A stretch of DNA of 64,000 bases, from the NCBI GenBank assembly GCA_029959085.1, contig JARWIR010000035.1, forward strand, positions 3,826,501 to 3,890,500, given 5' to 3'. The notes beneath the pieces were generated by a model. That model saw only the letters and a program-made list of their open reading frames with translations. It ran no database searches and had not been told where the DNA came from. Below are positions 36,753 through 48,700 of this stretch, piece by piece; within the stretch, counting starts at the first letter, position 1, and each line of letters starts with the position of its first letter. The translations under genes were made by a program, and so were the position numbers. The stretch is from Nemophila menziesii. Its lineage: Eukaryota; Streptophyta; Magnoliopsida; Boraginales; Hydrophyllaceae.

Positions 36753-38990
36753 TCAAAGGTTATTTACACAAAAAAATCAAGATTTTGAACTACAAAATTT
36801 GTATAGGTTGAATAAAATATTCTATCAGTTCAGCAAAAAAGTCTGAGAGTTTTTTCAATAACAGGGTAAATTAATAACAAGAAATTACAAAGTGTTTATT
36901 TAGGAACCTGATACATATTTAGGAAATTACATAGGGTTGTGACACATGCTATTGAATATACAATCTTGGTGTATATTTATTATATTTTCACTTCTCAACA
37001 TACTATAAGTAAAATTGACAATTAATTAATACTTTTTTCGAAGTGTCTTTAGATACAACAATACCTAATGTGTATATATATGTGTGTGTATTATTTTGTA
37101 TTACTTATATATTTTAAGAAACATAGACAACACGATATTGAGATGTTTTTGTGGGAGACCCCGTGTTTTTAAGGGTCGATAAGCGTGTAGTTGTAGTAAA
37201 GTCGTTGCTTGATTTAGATGAAATAGGTTTTTCGAGACTACATACATACATACATATATATATATATATGTATGTATTTTTTTTCATTGCTAATATATTT
37301 TAACAAATTGTACAACATGATATGGAGTTGGGTTTGTGGGAGTCAAGGGGAGCTTTTCAAGCGTTCAAAAAGCGTGTAGTTGTAGTAAAGTTGTTGCTTG
37401 ATCTAGATGAAATAGATTTTTCTAGTGTGCAATTTGTTTAGCTATATACATGAGGCATAATGTTAAATCTAAAAGGAATGACAATCCTTCAACTTCGTGT
37501 GCTTCTTTATCTTTGGAACTCAGGGATGATTTTGATTCAGTATTCCATCCTGATCGATTATTATTGTTTTCACGTTTTCTCCCTTAGTTTTTAGAATCTT
37601 GCATCCTCTGATTTTGCTTTCATATAAATATATACAATAAAGGATGAAGTAAGGATGGCATTCATTTTACAATTTGCTCGAGTTCTCCTCATGGAAATCT
37701 CCAAACCACCGGCTCTTATAAGAAATGATATATGTATTGTGTTACAGTCGAAAAATCGTTGCTTAACCTAATACTAGCAGTGGTTGTGTCAATATTTTAT
37801 CTCCCCTTCTTTGGAGTCGGTACTTTTCACCCCGGAGCTCTAGAAACTGACTCACATTTGGAGGGATAAGTTTCATGATTTGGAAGTTTATATTTTTGTT
37901 TATGAGAATGGTTTTCGGTACAAGTTTAATGATCATGATATGATGAGACAGTAGTGGTATTGGGAGGCCAATTTAGTGTAAACACGATATAAGTACTTAT
38001 ACAATTTGCGTCACTCAAGTAAATGACGGGAGTACAACATCTACATATAGGGCTCCAAATAGCGAAACATCCTAAAGCCCCGTATGTGCATCCTGGTGGG
38101 GTTGGGGTGTCGTAATAGTGTATAAGACTAATTTTACTACTAGAAATTCACTTAAATTGGTGGCACTTTTCAGTAATTAAAGCTGATTAGATGATGGTAC
38201 ATTTATATAAGTGGTAGTCTCATTTAATTTTCGTCAATTAGGTGGACTAAATGCGACTTATCTTATTAAACCTCCGTTTATAGTCATATACTTAAAAAAA
38301 ATTGTTTGTATTAATTTTTATGATTTAAAAACATCAAAAATAGTCAAGTGTATATATCTTGCCAAGAATTTGGACACACCAATATGTTGCATCAGTGAAT
38401 TTTTTAATTTAGTTTTACAAATACTAAAATGTTTAAATTAATAGAATAAATAAAAATGAATATAAATAATTAGATAAATTTCATGGTATTTAGTCCAACT
38501 TAAACACATATTTAAGAGATTTAGTTATTTTTAAATACAAATAACTCCTATTATATATACGCGGATCCTTTTTAAATACTAATGTCTCTATTATATATAT
38601 ATATATATTCATTAATTTGATTAGATAATATATATATTTCTTCCAATTAGTAAAATATCCATAGATAATATATATTTTTCATCTAATTAGTAAAACTTAG
38701 CAGTTTAAATTTTAAAAAAAGTAGAATGAATAGAAATCTATTAAGAAACCTACATGTAAGGATTTTTTAGTTCTTTATTTGAGATTTATTTATGTTTTCT
38801 AAAAGGACTGTGCAATAATGTTTTAATTCAGTATATTAATATAATTGAATATTATTGTGTAAAAAATTTGTTAATTGTAATCAATTATTTTGTTGAAAAA
38901 CTTGAATCTTTTTATTTAGAAAAAAATATGTACACCATACAAATAATACGTAGTATTAGGCATTCAAAGTTAAAAATCAACTATTATCTC
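36753..38990. other. Unassigned AT-rich region with a duplicated exon-like segment
   Basis: No transposon end or gene was recognised. Two related segments, about 37100-37240 and 37291-37422, share AAGCGTGTAGTTGTAGTAAA and GATGAAATAG blocks; the second reads GLWESRGAFQAFKKRVVVV on the plus strand with KLLLDLDEIDF after it, the first has a frame break. Between them lies a palindromic ACAT/AT/ATGT microsatellite (37230-37276). A further (AT)n tract is at 38595-38615. The rest, including 38150-38990, is AT-rich with stops in all frames. Confidence 0.5.
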
Positions 38991-38994
38991 AAGG

Positions 38995-39180
38995 TAAAGT
39001 CCTTGTGAAACCCCTTAACTTTCGCCCGATCTTACGTTTTACCCTTTCTCGCCCTTGATGCACCTATTTTTTGATACCGTTAGCCCTTTTTCTATTTTTC
39101 TGTTAGTTGATTGTTAGTCAACGGCACATGGCGCAATGTCAACGCAACCTCGGAGCCACCTCAACATGACGTCACCTCTA
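38995..39180 (+). repeat. Left TIR-like end of a MuDR-type element
   Basis: Begins near GGTAAAGTCCTTGTGAAACC and contains ACCGTTAGCCCTTTTTCTAT and CTGTTAGTTGATTGTTAGTC. The latter block is shared with the TIRs of the Pack-MULE at 10930-10995 and 34540-34590. It stands about 560 bp in front of the transposase ATG, as in autonomous Mutator-like elements. No matching right end was found because the element is cut off near 41069. Confidence 0.6.
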
Positions 39181-39553
39181 CTTGAATGGGTTTTTCCTAT
39201 GTGTCAAGGGGCTTAATTGTCTTTTTGCTTCATTGTTACCCATTTACCACAGACAACCTAGATTTCTGTCGCATTAAACCAACCCAAAAAAAGAATCAAA
39301 ACACACGTAGTGGTGCATGTTCTTTGTGTTCTTCACAAATTTGCGTAAAAAATTACAAAAATTCGTTCAATTCAAGAACCACTTATAAACCATCAATACC
39401 CTTTATTTCCCGTTCATTAAAACAAATCAAAACACACAGAGTCGAGCGTGTTCTTGGTGTTCTTCACAATTTTGGGGCAAAAGTTGCAGGAATAGTTGAA
39501 TTAAAGAACAATTTGTTAAGAAAATTTATACCCAGTTATTACACTCCTTCGTG

Positions 39554-41075
39554 ATGGCGATTTTGAGCGAAATCCACAGTGATTCAGGTACTAATCTTCT
39601 CGACCCATTTCATTTTAGAACTGTAGATTTGTAGGGTTTAAGGCTACATTCATTTTGAGTAGATTTTTAACAACACAATTCATTGTTTGTTGTAGATTCT
39701 GAGAACGGTGATGGCCTAAATATTAATTCTGGTGTTGATAATAGCGGTTCAGATTTCTCTTTCCATGATAGCAATAATAACCTGGATGATGAAGAAGATA
39801 AAATATTGTTCCAGAATAACGTCGACATTTCGGTTGAATTTGTTGGTGTTGGTTCTTCTCCATCTCTTAACTTAAACGGGTTAGAGCTACCATGTCCAAA
39901 AGAATTACCCATAATAGATGATGATGATTTCAATGAGGGTTCGTGTGGTGAGTCAAAGAATTTTGTAAGTTTGGAAGGGACGTCATCGTCGGAGAATGGT
40001 TAAGGTTCGAGTGTTCAGAGAAGGAGAAATCCTAGGTTTAATGTACTTGTTGACAAGGATGAACCAAAATTGAAGGTTGGTATGATATTCGTAATGGTGT
40101 TTAATTCAGGGAAGCAGTAAAATCAAAAGCTATTGTGGATGTAAGGAATATTTGGTTCCCCTGTAATGAACCCGTTAGAGTTAGAGCTAAGTGTAGAGGA
40201 CAGAATTGTAAATGGTTTATATATGCCACTAAATGCGAAGATAGTAGTTTTCAAATTTTGTACACTAAATCAATTTTTTATGGGTGTGCACTAAACAGTA
40301 GGCATGTTAATTCAATCGTTCTAGCTAGGAGATAAGCGCATCAGTTGAAGTTAACCTCCTCAATGAAAGCAATTGATTTACAAGAACAAGTCTTGCATGA
40401 TATTCATGTAAGAATTAGTAGGAGGCAAGCGTATATGACCATCAAGAAGGGTAAGTCTTTAGATGAATTATCATTCTTAGATCATTATAGCTTGCTCAAC
40501 AACTACTATGCTGAGTTGTTAAGGACTAATCTGGGTTCAACTTTGTTTTTAAAAACTGAGGAAGTGAAGTTACAGGGTAACACATGTATTTAAGGTCTTA
40601 TTGTTTTTTAGAACCTCTGAAAAGAGGGTTTAAGGATGTTGTAGAAAGGTGGTAGGGTTGGATGGTTGTAATCTAAAAGGACCTTACCCAGGTGTGATAT
40701 TGATCGCGGTTGGGATGAATTCTAACAATTGTATTCATCCAATTTGGTATGCTTTGGTTGAAACTGAAAATTTGGAGACTTGGAGGTGGTTTGTAAGTTT
40801 GTTAATTGATGATCTTGAGATTGATGATCCTGAAATGTGGGTTTTCGTTACTGATGAACAAAATGTATACTATTTTACTCATGTAATTATTTTTTAACTT
40901 TTGATTTACGAATTTCCTAATGTGAATTTTGATATATTTACAGGGGTTAGGTATAGCTATAGAGGAGTTTTGGCCAAATGTCGAACACATTCATTGTGTT
41001 AGACATCTCCATCAAAATTTAAAAAAAAAAACACAGGTAGTTTGCGTTGAAAGACAAGATATGGGAAGACGCTAG
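39554..41075 (+). pseudogene. MuDR-type Mutator-like transposase, decayed and 3' truncated
   Basis: Mutator-like transposases cut and reinsert elements with long TIRs. Exon 1 begins MAILSEIHSDS at 39554, then a GT...AG intron (39588-39695) joins in phase to DSENGDGLNINSG, an acidic Ser/Asn-rich region, broken by TAA at 40001. After frame changes comes the MuDR N-terminal domain (VKSKAIVD, IWFPCNEPVRVRAKCRGQNC then KWFIY, about 40110-40300), whose H-x-C end is partly lost. The MULE catalytic domain follows: LDGCNLKGPYPGVILIAVGM at about 40655, WYALVETENLETWRWFVSLL, FVTDEQ with the expected Asp, GLGIAIEEFWPNVEHIHCVR-H and, out of frame, FALKDKIWEDA near 41070. The last catalytic part and SWIM finger are missing. 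Coding frames at 39186-39554 upstream look like leader sequence. Confidence 0.85.
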
Positions 41076-41400
41076 AGACTTCCCTATTGCTATTAATTTT
41101 ATTTATTGAGAAAACAAAGTTTTGAGTTGGGGTCTTGATGTTTCCTTTGTTATGATAAATAAATCTCATTGTGAGATATCTTTTTAGGTTCCTTATGAGC
41201 TTAGTTAAAGGGTTTTCCCCTATTATTTTATTTATTCATGTTTGTTACCTTGTTTTGGAGATACGTCGATTTAAGAGCTATTTGTGTGTTAAATGTTAAG
41301 CTATTAGGTATACACATTATATTAGATGTCAAAGCGTGTATAAAAAAGAGAGAAAATCTATCAAAGGAGGAAACCAAGAGAAAGGGACTAAGAAAACTGT
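41069..41400 (+). mobile_element. LTR start with PPT, fused to the MULE
   Basis: GAGACTTCCCTATTGCTATT...GTTTTGAGTTGGGGTCTTGA at 41069-41140 parallels the 3' end of the nested element at 60604-60670. The LTR would start at 41136 with TGATGTTTCC and soon has GAGATATC, a decayed form of the inverted repeat seen at the other LTR starts. Similarity to that LTR fades after about 41320. The retrotransposon's own upstream part is replaced by transposase sequence. 41400-42455 shows no recognisable feature. Confidence 0.65.
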
Positions 41401-42454
41401 TTTTATAAAGTAAAAGAGTTATTTAGCAGAATTTGAAAGTGAATTTTGTTTTTGTGTTATTTAAGGTCTCTCTATGGGAACAATTATAGCTACGGTAGTT
41501 ATTATAGCATTATTGGGAGATTTATTTATTTGACTTATTTGGATACATCATGATTCTTATTTCTTTTTTTTTGCTTATTCAATTTCTTTTCAAAAACACG
41601 TATTCAATATTATCATTTGCAGAATTAATTTGATTGTTTCTAGTATAGACCAGGTACACTTAGCGGATGGACATTCAATAGTCGAGATTATGTTTTATAA
41701 CATGATTTTACCTTTAGCATTTTTTCTTTTCCTTAAATCCATGATGTTTATATTTATCCTTGTTTAAGTTTTATTTTTTTTGTTGAAATTTTAATTGATA
41801 TGTTCGAACTAATAGCTCTTCATATTTCCAATTTTCTTGCTAGACTTTTTGACTATTAATTAATGTTTTTACATGGTTCTTTACGATTTACTGTAGTTAC
41901 AAAACTTACACATTGTAATATTTATTGAAAATTACATAATGCATATAAAATTATCAATGATCTTAAAGATATTTATAGTTTCATAATTAAAAAAAAGAAA
42001 ATAATATAGAGAATTAGTATATATTGCCACTTTGATTCGGCCAAAGATTAGAGATATAGATAGTCAAATTCACTTAAGTTGCAGCTATAGACAAATTTTC
42101 ACTGCAATTTCTGAAGAAACCAACAACTTCAATATTTTTGGTCTCTCTTATTGTCATCCATCCAGCATGATGGATATATAAGTAGATGAAGATAAACAAA
42201 AACAAAAAAGAATACAAATGGAAAAAGGTAAATTCCATTGACAAATTTTTCATGTTAAATACAATTTATTCATTTAATTTATTTTTATAATTACAATTAA
42301 ATTTTTTCAGAAGAAATAAAAGAAAAGATGTTGATTGGTGTTATTCAAACTGTATTTATAAATTAAGAATTAAAATTTGAAACTTTTGAAAATATTTTAT
42401 GAAAATTAATTTGTATTGTCCAAAGTTATTAATATATATATTATTGACTCATAT

Positions 42455-43530
42455 GTAGGTGATTTTTGAGAAGTGGATTTAGGAAGATGATTCTAGAAAG
42501 GTAGTTGTTGTACCAAAGGTGCAAGAAAAATGCGGAGTCACCTCCACCACATCAGATTTTATCACCCTCATATCCAATGCTAATTACTTGTCATATTGGT
42601 GATAGAGTACAAAAATCTCGTAGAGACGTCAAAAAAAGTGAAGATCAATGTCTTAGTACTAGGAATCTTCCAAAAGCAGCCAAAACATCATCAAATCTTC
42701 AAGTAGACTCTCTCCAAAAAGATTAAAATTATTGAGTTCGAGATATTGGATTAAAGATAAATCGAATAGATTTTAAAGAAAACTACCACCAGAGCCATAA
42801 GATCCTGGAGGTTTCAACATGCCAATTTAGATAGGTGGTAAGTTTGAAGCTAAGGAGTTGTGTACCATTGGTTTAGGTGTCAATCTCATGCCCAATATTG
42901 TGTTTAATAAGTTGGGAATCAGAGATGACAAGGCAATGACTATCATCTTACAATTGGCAGATCATTCCACAACAAATCAGGAAATCATCAAGGAATCATT
43001 AAGGATGTGCTCGTCAACATAGGTAATCTAGCTATTTCCACTTATTTTCTTATTCTTGATTATGTTTCCATTATTGGCAAAACAAACTCTCCATAATTGA
43101 AAACTAGGGAACCATGACCCTCCGTATTGAATATTCATCCCAAACATTTATTTTTTGGGAAAGAAGTACAAAAACGAGTCACGAGAGGTCCCATCAATAT
43201 GAGTTGTGACCAAATAGGCTAAGGCTTAGAGACCCCAAGAAAAAAGAAAGGAAAAAGGAGAATATGAGTTTGGTTTAAGCGATGAGGTTGCGTAGAAAGC
43301 TCCCAATCCCAATAATAGACTATGGGGATAAAAGAAGACTTGGATAGGGCTTTTCGTAGTCTCTGAAGTCGTTTTAGCAAAGGCGATTGACGTAAAAGTG
43401 AATAAAGATCGCAAGTTCTAATTGGTATATTTGAATAGCCTCACCGGCTATTGGCGAGGCTATATAAATAAGAGGTACAGAGGTAACAACGTCAAACTTT
43501 TAACGACATAAAATAAACGTGCTTACCGGA
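42455..43530 (+). pseudogene. Palindrome left arm: gag-linker, protease and integrase-tail remnants
   Basis: The plus strand reads a linker region (42480-42720), then a retropepsin-like segment with KFEAKELCTIGLGVNLMPN and LQLADHSTTNQEIIKESL (about 42815-43010); the usual active-site Asp of the D-(S/L)-G motif is replaced. After about 300 bp follow WIGPFVVSEVVLAKAIDVKV-like integrase tail remnants with SLTGYWRGYI (about 43340-43470) and the post-integrase motif (43481-43525). Reading needs frame changes. Pol between protease and integrase tail is absent. Confidence 0.7.
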
Positions 43531-45545
43531 AACAATCACAAACTTTTCTTTTACTCCAAAGCCCACGCTTCTACTCTTCCCCACAAGTCATGTCATTACA
43601 TCACAAAATCTCTGTAATCATTTTCTATCCATAACACAACTACCAAAATATATTATGGAGACAAAAAAATATAATTGTTGGAATCAAAATCTTTAAACAC
43701 GAAATCAATTATTTTTTGTAATTATTTGAAACAAATATTATATTTCAAAAATTCTGAAAATATCCAAATACAACTTAGCTACCGAATTCCTCATACATGA
43801 ACATATCACATTTTTCCTGAAACATATACCATATATATAATGATAAACACAATAGCATTATGAATATATATTACTCAATTGAAAATTTAGGCAACAAGAA
43901 TTGAATGAAGAAAGGTCACATAAATTTACTCATATAGGAACATATAAATACAAATCCAAAAACCATTATTTTTTAAATTGGAATATCTAACTAACATATA
44001 AATTTACTCATTAGTTATTCTTTTTTAATAGATAATTATTTTTAGATTTTTATTTATATGCTCCTACGCGTATATTTCTATGATATTGCTTCATTCGATC
44101 CTTGTTGCCTAATTTTTCTATTGACTAATATATATTCACAATGATATTGTGTTTATGATTATATATATGGTATATGTTTTAGGAAAAATTATGATATGTT
44201 CATGTATGAGAAATTTTGTAACTAAGTTGTATTTGGATATTTTCAAATTTTTTAGAATATAATATTCTTTTGAAATAATAAAAAAAAAATTGATTTTCTG
44301 TTTAAAGTTTTTGATTCCAACAATTATATATTGGTCTCCATAATATATTTTGGTGGTTGTGTTGTGGATAGAAAGTTATTACGGAGATTTGGTGATGCAA
44401 TGACATGACTTCTGTTGAAGAGTAAAGGAGTGGGATTTGGAGTTGCAGTAAAGTTAGAGATTGTCTCCCATAAGCACTTTTATTTCACGTCATCTCTTAT
44501 TTATATAGCCTCCCCAGTAGCGAGTGACACTATTCTCCTATACCAATCAGAATTTGCAACCTTAATTCACTTGTACCTCAATCTCCTTTGCTGGAACGAC
44601 TTGAGTGATGACGTACATCCCTATCAAAAAGTTCTTGTATCCATGTGCTCTATTATCGGGCTTGGGAGCGTTCCACGCAACCCCATCGCCTACACCACAC
44701 TCTTTTTGTTCTTTTTTTTCTTCTTCACTGTTTCTTGGGGGCTCTAAGACTTAGTCTCTTTGGTAACAACTCAGACTGGTGGGACCCTTTGTAACTCCTT
44801 TTTGTATTTCTTTCCCAAAACATAGAATGTTTTGAATTCATATAAAATACAGAGGGTCAGCGTTCTCTCTTTTATGTCGATTATGGTGAGTCTTGTCGCC
44901 TATAACGGACCCCAAGTATTAATGAGACATTCTGATCTGTAACATAATCATGAATCACCAAATAAGTTGAAATAGCTAGATTAACTATATGAATAACCAC
45001 GTACTTAATAATTTCTCACAGATTTGTTATGGAATGATCATCCAATTGTAAGAAGATTGTGGTTGGCTTGTCACCAAACTTCTCCAAAACACTATTTGGC
45101 ATGAGATTGACACCCGGCCTCAAGTTACACATCGCGTTCGCTTCGAACTTACAACCTATATTGATTGGTATGTTGAAACCTCTAGGAACTTGTGGCTTTC
45201 GTTTTAGTTTCCTTTGAAATCTATTCGACAATTCTTCAATTAGATCCACTTTCACGATCTCAATAATTTTACTCTTCTTGGAGAGACTCTCCTTGAAGAT
45301 TTGATGATGTTTTGACTTCTTCTCCAAAGTTGTGAGTACTACGACTTTGATCTTGACTTGTTTTGACGTCTCTACGAGATTCCTTTACTCGGTATCACCA
45401 ATAGGACAAGTAATTCTTAGTGGATACGGGGGTGATCTTGACTTGGTGGTGGCGACTCCCCCTCCTCTTCTTTTGCACCTTTGGTGCAATAACTACCTAT
45501 CTAGAATCATCTTCCTCAACCCAATCCTCAACAAACACCTAATCT
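42455..45545. repeat. 3-kb imperfect palindrome of retrotransposon sequence
   Basis: 42455-43990 and 44010-45545 are inverted copies of each other around a centre near 44000. Matching pairs include AGGAAGATGATTCTAGA (42483) with its reverse near 45510, GTCAATCTCATGCC (42881) with GGCATGAGATTGACACC (45099), and GGCTATATAAATAAGAGG (43458) with its reverse near 44490. Differences are many, so the arms are old. Both arms join a protease segment directly to an integrase C-terminal segment, lacking RT, RNase H and the integrase core. Transcription through it would give a long hairpin RNA. Confidence 0.82.
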
Positions 45546-45724
45546 AAGTTTAGCTTGGTTGACTGTTTTGTATTTGGAATACCCACTACAATAGATGCAA
45601 CTTGTGGCGATTCTACTATCTTCTCAAATTGAATGCTAATTGCCTTACACGACTCTAACCCAACGTTGCTATCACTGCTTTGAATGGTCTTAACATTAGT
45701 ATTTGTGCCTTGGCCAATTTGCAT
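44390..45724 (-). pseudogene. Palindrome right arm: gag, protease and integrase-tail remnants
   Basis: On the minus strand, 45724-45539 reads EKIVESPQVASIVVGIPN and STKLNLD, clearly related to residues 141-167 of the nested element's ORF. Next comes a linker, then the protease-like segment at 45016-45327 (PRGFNIPINIGCKFEANAMC, then NLRPGVNLMPNSVLEKFGD; active-site Asp replaced by Asn). The integrase-tail counterpart lies at about 44500-44750, heavily decayed. The arm reaches about 180 bp further out than the left arm. Same internal deletion as the left arm. Confidence 0.7.
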
Positions 45725-45729
45725 GGGTG

Positions 45730-48700
45730 GACCATGTGTAATTTTTGATTTGTTGTAGTGACTTGTTTTTTCAATTCCCTTGCTTTATAACATGTATATT
45801 TTTGAGAGTTAGACTAAGGAAAAGAATGATTGCAACACAGGTCGTATCATCAAACATATTGATGTTATTATGACTCACGCTCACTTATCAATACTCCCAA
45901 TTATCTGTAAGAGATAAATTATTAGTCGAATTTGTTATTCATTTTTTAAGATACCATCAGATGTCTAGGCTATCTTAATCACTTTAAACACGTATATTAG
46001 ATTTTATTGAAGGCCAAGATTAGGTGTTCTCATATGAGTACAATCATGTATTTTCACTGACGTAATATTGCCATGGTAGTACCCTTCATCCCCTTATTAA
46101 ATGTTTTCTCACCTATCATAAGTGGTAGGATACTTGTAATACTCATAAACTAAATCATCCTTATAATTTATTAATATTCTTCTAATAGTAGAGTATTTAT
46201 ACTTATATAGTTAATAAGCCCCTATGTTTCTCATGTGATAATTGTGCATCTTTCCTAAAGATCAACTTTCACTTTATTGACAACCTCATTCTAGTTCCTC
46301 AACTACATAATGTGTCTTAAGTTTTCATATGGTATAGTTATATCATGCTTAATCTTTTTCCTTTCTTAAAATGTCAAAAAGATATTACTCATAGGCATTT
46401 TCTAGTAATTCTAGTGACTCTCGTTAATATATAATATATTTCTTACGATAATATTCTCTTTAAATGCCAATTGAACTCATAAATAGAAAACAAAAGAAGT
46501 GAAACATAAAGTTCACCAAGTTTACAATACACCATACTTTTGTTTATTTAATAATGACTCAGTTTTAGCAAGATAAAATGCTAAGTTCTCTACAAAACTA
46601 TAACTATTCTAACACATTCAATTAAGACAGAATAAACTAGACCCATATGATTAAGCGATTACAAAGTCAAACATATTCATACAATAGCCTAAATTTTAAT
46701 ATCTACTATTGTTGTTGACAAAACATAATATCTTAAGCAATAAGTAATGTATCAACTAAGATAAATAAATTAATCTCTAGAAGATATATCCTTCAGGTTT
46801 GCACCTTCAACGGTTATATGAATGAATGGTCTACTTATTCTATCAAAATATTTTCTTCTGTTCCATGTAATTAAAATACTGAATAATAATTTATCTATAA
46901 AGAAACCAAGGTTAAAATATAAGAAGGATATTGTTAGTGGCTAAGAGAATCTAAAAAATACGGGACCCATGTGCTTGAATCTTGTTACAAAAAAACACAT
47001 TCTTTTATTGTACAGTGTACAAAGTGACGCAATATCTTATCTCATAATAACATTCGAATATAATAAACAAACTTTTGGTGTATCATTTAAACCAAAAAAT
47101 TATTATAATGTAGCGATTATTGCTTTAAGAAACCCATGTTTAGCCAGGACCACGTCATCATCCAAGAAAAAACAAAACAATTATAAAATATAAATATTGA
47201 TGGATATAAATCCAAAATTGGTTATAAAATAGGTTACAATATTAGTTGACTCCACGTAGGCCTGGGTTTGATCCCCATCAATTTTTTTTGTTATTCGAAA
47301 ATGCCAAAACGATGCCATTTTAGGCGTCCTCCCCATCAATAAAAATTGGTGAGTTTCATTAAAAATACTTTTAAAATGGAATATATTATTCATTTTTAGT
47401 CTAAATTGAACAAAATTCGTATAATTGAGTTTCATATTTCAAGCATGACATAAATACAAACTTTTTTCTGTTTCATGGATGTCACACAAACCCATAATTA
47501 AAAATACATGTGTGAATTTTGATAACATGCATCTCTTACGTATAATACACAAAAACTCATTCCAATATTAATATGAACAAGGCTCAAATACATAGCTAAG
47601 AAAACTAAAGAGGGTTCGAGACAAACCTCTGATACATAATTAAATATCAAAATGCATCCCGGTGTAGAACCAATTAAGTGAAGAACAAGATTTCTCTTTC
47701 ACAACATAAATGTCGATAGCTCAAATATATATAAGAGAACCCATATAAATAAAATTTAAAAAAATGAATTTTTCTTGTTCATGAAATAACTTTTTATCTT
47801 AAAATTATTTATATCTTCTCCGCATAGTAAAAAACATAAGATGGGTCGAACTATCCCATTACGAAAACCCACATAAACCATTTTTTTTAAATATAGAAAA
47901 GCTACTTTATTCATCAATATTATTATCTTAAAGTTAACTCACCATAGATTTAATGATTATGTAAAATGATTCATAGGTCCTTATTGATTAGATCAACATG
48001 CTATTCAAATAAAGTTACTAAACAGGAAAAAATGAAGGTGTTGTTAGTATCATTTATCCAGAGAATGGAATGTATAAATTAATAGTTATTCTATTATGTT
48101 ATGTCATGGTCAAATTTTAGTGTTTATTGTTAGGAATATTTAAATACTTTATTTATAGTGAGTATGTATTTGACCTTATGGGTGATCCAGTCACGCTTAT
48201 TCCTGGTAAGCTATAGTAAACTTACAAATATTGGTTTTGACCTACTATCAATGATTGGTAGGATCGTGAAAAGATAAACATGTTTACGTCCATTTCATGT
48301 TACATGTTCTGAAAATTTATATAATTACATATTAAGTAAATTAGTGATAACTATTTTACTGGGATGATTATACTACACCAGAAAATTGCTTCTAAAATTT
48401 AGTAGGTAAGCAAGTCAAGATGTTCTTTTTCTCCATTAAAAGAAAAAGCATGTTCCCCTTACATGTTTCATTAAGTTTGCAGCTTGATTATGTTACCTTC
48501 CATATAAGTGTACTTCAGAGCCTTATACGCTTTTTGCAACATAAGAAGAATAAAATTGAGCTTGATGATAGGAAAAAAATTGTCATGTTTGAACGATAGA
48601 TGATAAAAGTTGTTAGAGAGCGTGTATCTTCCTTAGAAGTTGATGATACGACCAATGGTCATGTTATTTTATTAAAACAACAATGTTTGAGTGATTGTCA

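Noticed and set aside
39186..39554. 122-codon frame ahead of the MULE transposase
   Set aside because: It contains an imperfect tandem repeat of leader-like sequence, has no domain and ends at the transposase start; treated as the 5' leader.
47260..47285. B-box-like GGGTTTGATCCCC
   Set aside because: No A box at the right distance and no other copy; not called a SINE or tRNA.
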